From: Acrasis kona
Lineage: Eukaryota > Heterolobosea > Eutetramitea > Acrasida > Acrasidae
Assembly: GCA_026419775.2 (NCBI GenBank)
Contig: JAOPGA020000836.1
Span: 1-64,000 of the forward strand
DNA length: 64,000 bases
Direction of reading: 5' to 3'
In this document: positions 59,335 through 64,000 of the stretch, one piece after another
Layout of the letters: each line of letters opens with the position of its first letter
Position numbering within the stretch: position 1 is the first letter of the stretch
The notes under the pieces: model-generated
The model's database searches: none
The model's input: the letters and a program-made list of their open reading frames with translations, nothing else
What the model was told of the DNA's origin: nothing
Made by a program: the position numbers and the translations under genes

Positions 59335-62300
59335 TTAGTGTTCTATGGAATGTAATAATAGTTGAATGTCATGGATTGGAATGTTGACGTGTTGGTCGCT
59401 GCTCAAGTGTTGTAGTGGTCCTTTGTCTCTTCTTTCTTGTTCTCTCATCCTCTTGTTGCTTAGTAGTAGCTCTCCCGGATAGTACTTGAAGTCATCTGTT
59501 ATGACGTAGTCTCCGGGTAACTTCTTTCGTTGTTGTGATGTAGGGTTGGGGACACCATCTCCGAAAACATCATCAAAGTTCATCCATTTTGCACCAGGTT
59601 GTCCAAAATAATCTGCAAATTGCTCAATCTCTTGTACAGATTTAGATTCTAGTTCATCTTGGTCGTCATGCACACCATTTTGTTTATTAGGAGAATACAC
59701 TAGCAATTCACATCTTCCACCAGCATAACCACCATAAGCCATGAGAGCATCTACATTGTGTGTTTTATTTAGCTCTTCAAGGCGATCCAGAGACCTGACA
59801 GATTTTAAAGAAGTGGGTTCAAGTTTGTCTTGTTGTGAGGTTTTAAAGTAGGGAGGTCTCTCTTCGTGGCTCATGTAAGCACTCTCCTGTAATGTAACCA
59901 ATGGATCCTTGATAAGCATCGATTGTCCGTTCATCCTAATTTCACATTCTTTTGCTTTCCCGAAACTAGAAATCAGGTCCATGTCATAGTTATGTTTGTC
60001 ATGAGAACAAGTTTGGATGAATGTTCTTTGATAATTTTCAACACTTGAGAAGAAAGAATTTGTTAGAGGAGATTCATAATCTAGATGACTGGACTCAGAT
60101 TCAGATTCCATGTCTTTTATGAGAAAATCATGAAATACTTTCTGATCATATTCAGGATCTTGTTGCATCCATATTTTATTGCTGGTCAACTCACAGACTT
60201 CGTAATTGTCAACGACATCAGCATCATCGAATTGTTCAAACAATTTAACAATAAGATCACTGTTCAATCTTTTACTGTGAATAAATTGAAGCAATTCTTT
60301 ACAAATCTCACCAAACACCGCGAATGATGAGTTGGTATCTTTATTAGTAAGTTGTGAATGAATATTACAGTATATGTTTATAGCATTAATCAATGATTGT
60401 GAAGCTTGTTCCACACCCTTATTTACTTGACTTGCATCGATATACTTGATAACATGAGTCTTAAGGACCATGAGGTGCTCGATTACTTGAAGTCTTGTTA
60501 TGCTTTTTTCATTTTTATTTACAAAGCTCTTTTTTGCCTTCTGCAATGCGTCTAATAATCGCTTGCGGTCGGACAGGTCTTGAGAGATATTAACCACATT
60601 AAGGATTGGATTAACATAGTTGGCAACATCTGTGTCATCAACACTTGAGTCATTTGTAATCAAAAACTTTAAAAAGTTTGTATCCGACAAGTTTGACAGA
60701 CTGGCATACTGCGGACAAGTAGCAAGGGCAATGGAACCGGTGTAAGAATCAGCGTCTAAATCAATTGATAGATATCCTTGATTAAACGGAAGAAGAGAAA
60801 GAGGGTCAGGATATAAATAATCCATACCATCAAACAAGTCATAAATAGAAACAACTTCTGCACATTGATGGTGTGCAATTTTGTTGAGTGTGTCATATTT
60901 CACACTTCCATCTAGATTATTTTTTATTGTTTTTTTTATATTTTCAAGTTTAAAAGTATGATGGAATACCGGAGGTATGCTTTTACAAGGATACATATCT
61001 CGCACGAGTTGATGCACAATGTGCTCTCCTTTTTTACCACTGACAGATTTTATTAAATCTAAAACTTGTTTTGAGCGTTCTATAGGAGAGTCCACTGGAA
61101 CAGTGTTACAAGAATACTTCCATAAATTAGATAAGCGATAGTGATTAAATGCAATGTTCTTTGGATCATTTCTATAATATGGATTGTAATCTTCAACAGT
61201 GGAATAATAAATAGCATTAATTGTCCTGAATTGAATGTCTTTTAACTCTTCAACCAATGAGACTAGATTAGGATTATCTTTTCTTGATCTCTGTGATAAA
61301 ATCGAAACACGTCTGTTATGATATTTAAATCTATGACCATGATTTAAATGGACTTGACTAACGAGTGATTTATCAACAGAGTCAACATGAGAAGAACGCA
61401 CCCTATCAGCAACACGCTTTACAATAACATCTATGCCAACATCAATACTTTTATTTTTATTCATGAACGAAATGTATGCATCAATTAATGTTTCAACAGG
61501 AGCAGCCAAAGATTTTTTTTGTAGTAAATTATACTCCATAATAAACAAGCTACATTTCTTAACTTGTAAAGCTAAATCAGAGCTTGTAGAAGAACCATAC
61601 AATGGAAGAAGTAGTGATGCAACAGGATCCAATTTAGTATTTTTTAACGGAAAATCTTCTTGTATTCTTGAAATTATTTTTTCAACAATTATATTTTTTA
61701 CACTCTTATAACGAGGATACCTTACAACATCTACTTGATGTAATTTTGCATTATTGTCCATGAACATGGTTTGATAACACTCTGTGAATTTTTCAATAAC
61801 ATGTCTAGTGATGGGAGTACTGATTCTAGATTGCAAAAGTGCACCCTTCCATTTTAAATTCATAAATCTAGATAACAAAGTGACACGCATGGACAGATAG
61901 GAGGGTAGCTTTCTAAGAGATTCAGCAACACGTTGTTCAAGTAATTGATTTGATAAATGTGGTTCTCCAGGAATTAAATAACCACGTAGAAATGTTTCAA
62001 AAGAGGTATCAGATTTGATACGCTCTTGTAAACAATCTCTAATCGCATCAATTAATTTAGGAGTAAGTTGACTGAAAGTGGATGGATGCAAAGGGTTACA
62101 CCTCGTGACATTCAATCTAACTTCTGACAAATCTTTGTATAAAATCAAATCTGATAATTGGTCAACCTGATCAACATTTGGTTCAGAATCAGCACAAAGT
62201 AATTGTAACAACTCCAAAGAAGTCGCAGAGTACCAAATCTCAGCCGATCCCTTATCAATCAAAAAAGACAAGAGTTGGTCAGTGGATTTGATTTCACTCA

Positions 62301-64000
62301 AGTCAACTTTCGAGGATTCAATATCAAACATTGACACATTGTGACGTTTTCTAGAAAACAGCGCAAGAAAACGATCGGGTAAGCCTTTTGGCAAAAATCC
62401 CAAACTTCTTTTTTTATTAAAACAACCTTCAACAAGATCAATAGGAACAAGAGAAGAAATTTGTTGTGTGATGTGATCCAAATGACCACTCAACACCTCA
62501 CTTTTATTATCAATGTTACATTCTACGGGTGGCCTATAATAATGTGATTTTCCATCATGACCAGAATGAATGATCCTATATAATGCTTGGTCGGGTTCTT
62601 CAAATGGTATGCATTGTTGACCGTCTTGCTTAAAGTAAGGGTACCTCTTGAAATGTTTCTTTCCTCTCTTCGTTCCGTACATTTCTTCAGTTTCGAAACG
62701 GTGCTTGATGGATAATGTTGATGACGAAGGAGATGGGTCGACCCACCACTTGATTCCCAAAATGATTACGTATTGTGAATTCCTTTTTAGGATGGGCGGG
62801 AACTGCTTGACTCTTACATGATCCCATTTCTTGTTCATCATTTGTATGTGATGGTTTGTTGGTTTTAAATGTTTTGTGTGATGTTGAGGCGGCGTCATGC
62901 TGAAGTGCTTTGTGAGGGCCTGTATGAATTTTGATCTGCAGTATAAGGAATTGGTCCATTCATAACGATGAGTTCTTAGTAGTGGCATGGATGTGATGCA
63001 CATGTGCTCAAAGTAATGTATGGGAACGTTGACTGGTAGTGAGGTGCGTCTCTTGTCGTGAATGTTTAGGATGGGAATGTCGTTGTGGGGAGGTTCTGGG
63101 TGGACGTTCAAATGGGCATTGGAGTGGTTAAATTGTATTCTTGTGTTTGCTTTTAGGATGGAATTGTAGTGGCTTGATAAAATGGTAGCACAGGCTTGAG
63201 AGCTGTCTTCAAACTGACCCCTGTATAAATTACTCGGTACTTGAACTAGGAATCTTTTCAGCTCACTTGATGTCATGGGATCATCGGTTGGTATGTTAGG
63301 ATGTACTTTTGTAAGCTCTACATCAAAAATGTTATACTTTATTAAATGTTTGTCCTGTGTGCGGCTGGGATCTTGTCTTTGATGTAATTGTAATGCATTC
63401 TTTATTTCGTCCTTGTCAGAGTGAAGCATCCATTTTTCAATGAGGTCAAAGTTCAGGTTTGTGCTTTGTTTCTCTTCTAATTCTTTTTGTTTGAGATCCC
63501 TGTTGATGATGAACTGACGCAACTTTTCTGACTTTTCGTCAACTGTTAATCCCTCGCCTGAATCAAAATCGGCTTGATTGATTTTGTTGTTATACATTGT
63601 GAGTGTTGATTCATTGGCAAATTGGGAATGATCAAACGCTTTTCTAAAATCTACTGCGCCTTTGATTTCTTCTGCGCCTTCTAGATCCTCTAGACTTTCG
63701 TAAACATGTTCCTCTGACAAAGGATTAATGCCGAATGAAGAACAAAATTCTTTGAACAATGAAAAATCTACCATAGGTCTTTTCTTGGCGTCTGATTGAG
63801 TGATCATTTTCCTGAACTCATCCTCTTGGTCTTTGACATGTTGTGAAGCTCTATTATCCTGTCTATCTATGTGTAACCTAAGTAGATGCACATCCAATAA
63901 CTTGGAAAAGCACAGGAGAGTATGGTTTATTCTGTCTTGTTGATATATCACGTTGTCAATATGCCCAGTGAATACATCTGTCACCTTGCGAATGTCCTGT
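59335..64000 (-). CDS. large protein of unknown function, 5' end outside window
   Basis: The frame is open through the right window edge (reading DIRKVTDVFTG); the apparent first codon inside is GTG, so the start lies beyond. At least 1,550 residues are here, all in one exon. The sequence is helical and mixed in charge, His-rich in places (THRYEWTNSLYC, PPQHHTKHLKPTNHH), with a YVIILGIKWWVDPS strand and a Gly-rich AYGGYAGGRCELLVYSP near the end. No TM, signal, or known domain was recognised. The low-complexity is limited, so it is probably a folded protein. Confidence 0.65.
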   Translation of the reverse strand, partial: QDIRKVTDVFTGHIDNVIYQQDRINHTLLCFSKLLDVHLLRLHIDRQDNRASQHVKDQEDEFRKMITQSDAKKRPMVDFSLFKEFCSSFGINPLSEEHVYESLEDLEGAEEIKGAVDFRKAFDHSQFANESTLTMYNNKINQADFDSGEGLTVDEKSEKLRQFIINRDLKQKELEEKQSTNLNFDLIEKWMLHSDKDEIKNALQLHQRQDPSRTQDKHLIKYNIFDVELTKVHPNIPTDDPMTSSELKRFLVQVPSNLYRGQFEDSSQACATILSSHYNSILKANTRIQFNHSNAHLNVHPEPPHNDIPILNIHDKRRTSLPVNVPIHYFEHMCITSMPLLRTHRYEWTNSLYCRSKFIQALTKHFSMTPPQHHTKHLKPTNHHIQMMNKKWDHVRVKQFPPILKRNSQYVIILGIKWWVDPSPSSSTLSIKHRFETEEMYGTKRGKKHFKRYPYFKQDGQQCIPFEEPDQALYRIIHSGHDGKSHYYRPPVECNIDNKSEVLSGHLDHITQQISSLVPIDLVEGCFNKKRSLGFLPKGLPDRFLALFSRKRHNVSMFDIESSKVDLSEIKSTDQLLSFLIDKGSAEIWYSATSLELLQLLCADSEPNVDQVDQLSDLILYKDLSEVRLNVTRCNPLHPSTFSQLTPKLIDAIRDCLQERIKSDTSFETFLRGYLIPGEPHLSNQLLEQRVAESLRKLPSYLSMRVTLLSRFMNLKWKGALLQSRISTPITRHVIEKFTECYQTMFMDNNAKLHQVDVVRYPRYKSVKNIIVEKIISRIQEDFPLKNTKLDPVASLLLPLYGSSTSSDLALQVKKCSLFIMEYNLLQKKSLAAPVETLIDAYISFMNKNKSIDVGIDVIVKRVADRVRSSHVDSVDKSLVSQVHLNHGHRFKYHNRRVSILSQRSRKDNPNLVSLVEELKDIQFRTINAIYYSTVEDYNPYYRNDPKNIAFNHYRLSNLWKYSCNTVPVDSPIERSKQVLDLIKSVSGKKGEHIVHQLVRDMYPCKSIPPVFHHTFKLENIKKTIKNNLDGSVKYDTLNKIAHHQCAEVVSIYDLFDGMDYLYPDPLSLLPFNQGYLSIDLDADSYTGSIALATCPQYASLSNLSDTNFLKFLITNDSSVDDTDVANYVNPILNVVNISQDLSDRKRLLDALQKAKKSFVNKNEKSITRLQVIEHLMVLKTHVIKYIDASQVNKGVEQASQSLINAINIYCNIHSQLTNKDTNSSFAVFGEICKELLQFIHSKRLNSDLIVKLFEQFDDADVVDNYEVCELTSNKIWMQQDPEYDQKVFHDFLIKDMESESESSHLDYESPLTNSFFSSVENYQRTFIQTCSHDKHNYDMDLISSFGKAKECEIRMNGQSMLIKDPLVTLQESAYMSHEERPPYFKTSQQDKLEPTSLKSVRSLDRLEELNKTHNVDALMAYGGYAGGRCELLVYSPNKQNGVHDDQDELESKSVQEIEQFADYFGQPGAKWMNFDDVFGDGVPNPTSQQRKKLPGDYVITDDFKYYPGELLLSNKRMREQERRDKGPLQHLSSDQHVNIPIHDIQLLLHSIEH

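Overview
The window looks like nuclear DNA of a gene-dense, free-living protist. Genes lie about 25-400 bp apart, use the standard code, and carry short GT-AG introns of roughly 35-50 bp that must be removed to restore many reading frames. Secreted EGF-repeat proteins whose cysteine spacing resembles heterolobosean amoebae (Naegleria/Acrasis type), together with PEX16, MED16, ATG13, SART1, HCCS and a CCP5-type tubulin deglutamylase, point to a eukaryote and most plausibly Heterolobosea. That placement is inference; the sequence holds no rRNA. There is no CRISPR, IS element, phage or virus signal.

Layout. 1-12.2 kb is a run of minus-strand genes for the secretory route or cell surface: a chymotrypsin-fold protease, a 2,382-residue vitellogenin-N (large lipid transfer protein) gene assembled here from three exons, an LEA-like secreted protein with 11-residue repeats, and an EGF protein carrying five copies of an invariant 12-residue module. 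12.5-20.5 kb holds a glutathione transferase pseudogene, a five-exon cytosolic carboxypeptidase, a PB1/UBA-like protein, a secreted glycoside hydrolase candidate and L-2-hydroxyglutarate dehydrogenase. 20.5-27.4 kb has an IQ/coiled-coil protein, a small tandem family (two intact genes, one dead copy) and a membrane-anchored J-protein. 27.5-34 kb is one giant type I surface protein (duplicated PAN-like and NPCBM-like blocks, EGF repeats, Thr-Pro mucin stalk, TM). 34-64 kb is mostly housekeeping: SART1, ATG13, a CXorf65-like protein, a membrane/MYND protein, mitochondrial EngB, a mitochondrial TPR protein, HCCS, a TPR-G3E GTPase fusion, a HARE-HTH protein, PEX16, a HIBCH-like protein, MED16, a tRNA-Cys with an enlarged D-loop, a short oxysterol-binding protein and a large unknown gene cut by the window edge.

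Themes. Mitochondrial genes cluster at 40-43.8 kb (EngB, TPR, HCCS), with L2HGDH and the HIBCH-like gene elsewhere. Autophagy may be represented by ATG13 and the PB1/UBA-like protein. The most unusual material is the surface-protein set at the left end: an undescribed Cys-bounded module repeated with only synonymous changes, and a second small Cys module shared between a protease and an EGF protein. Exon junctions were read by eye from splice motifs and frame continuity; starts were moved to ATG where the longest frame began at a non-ATG codon.
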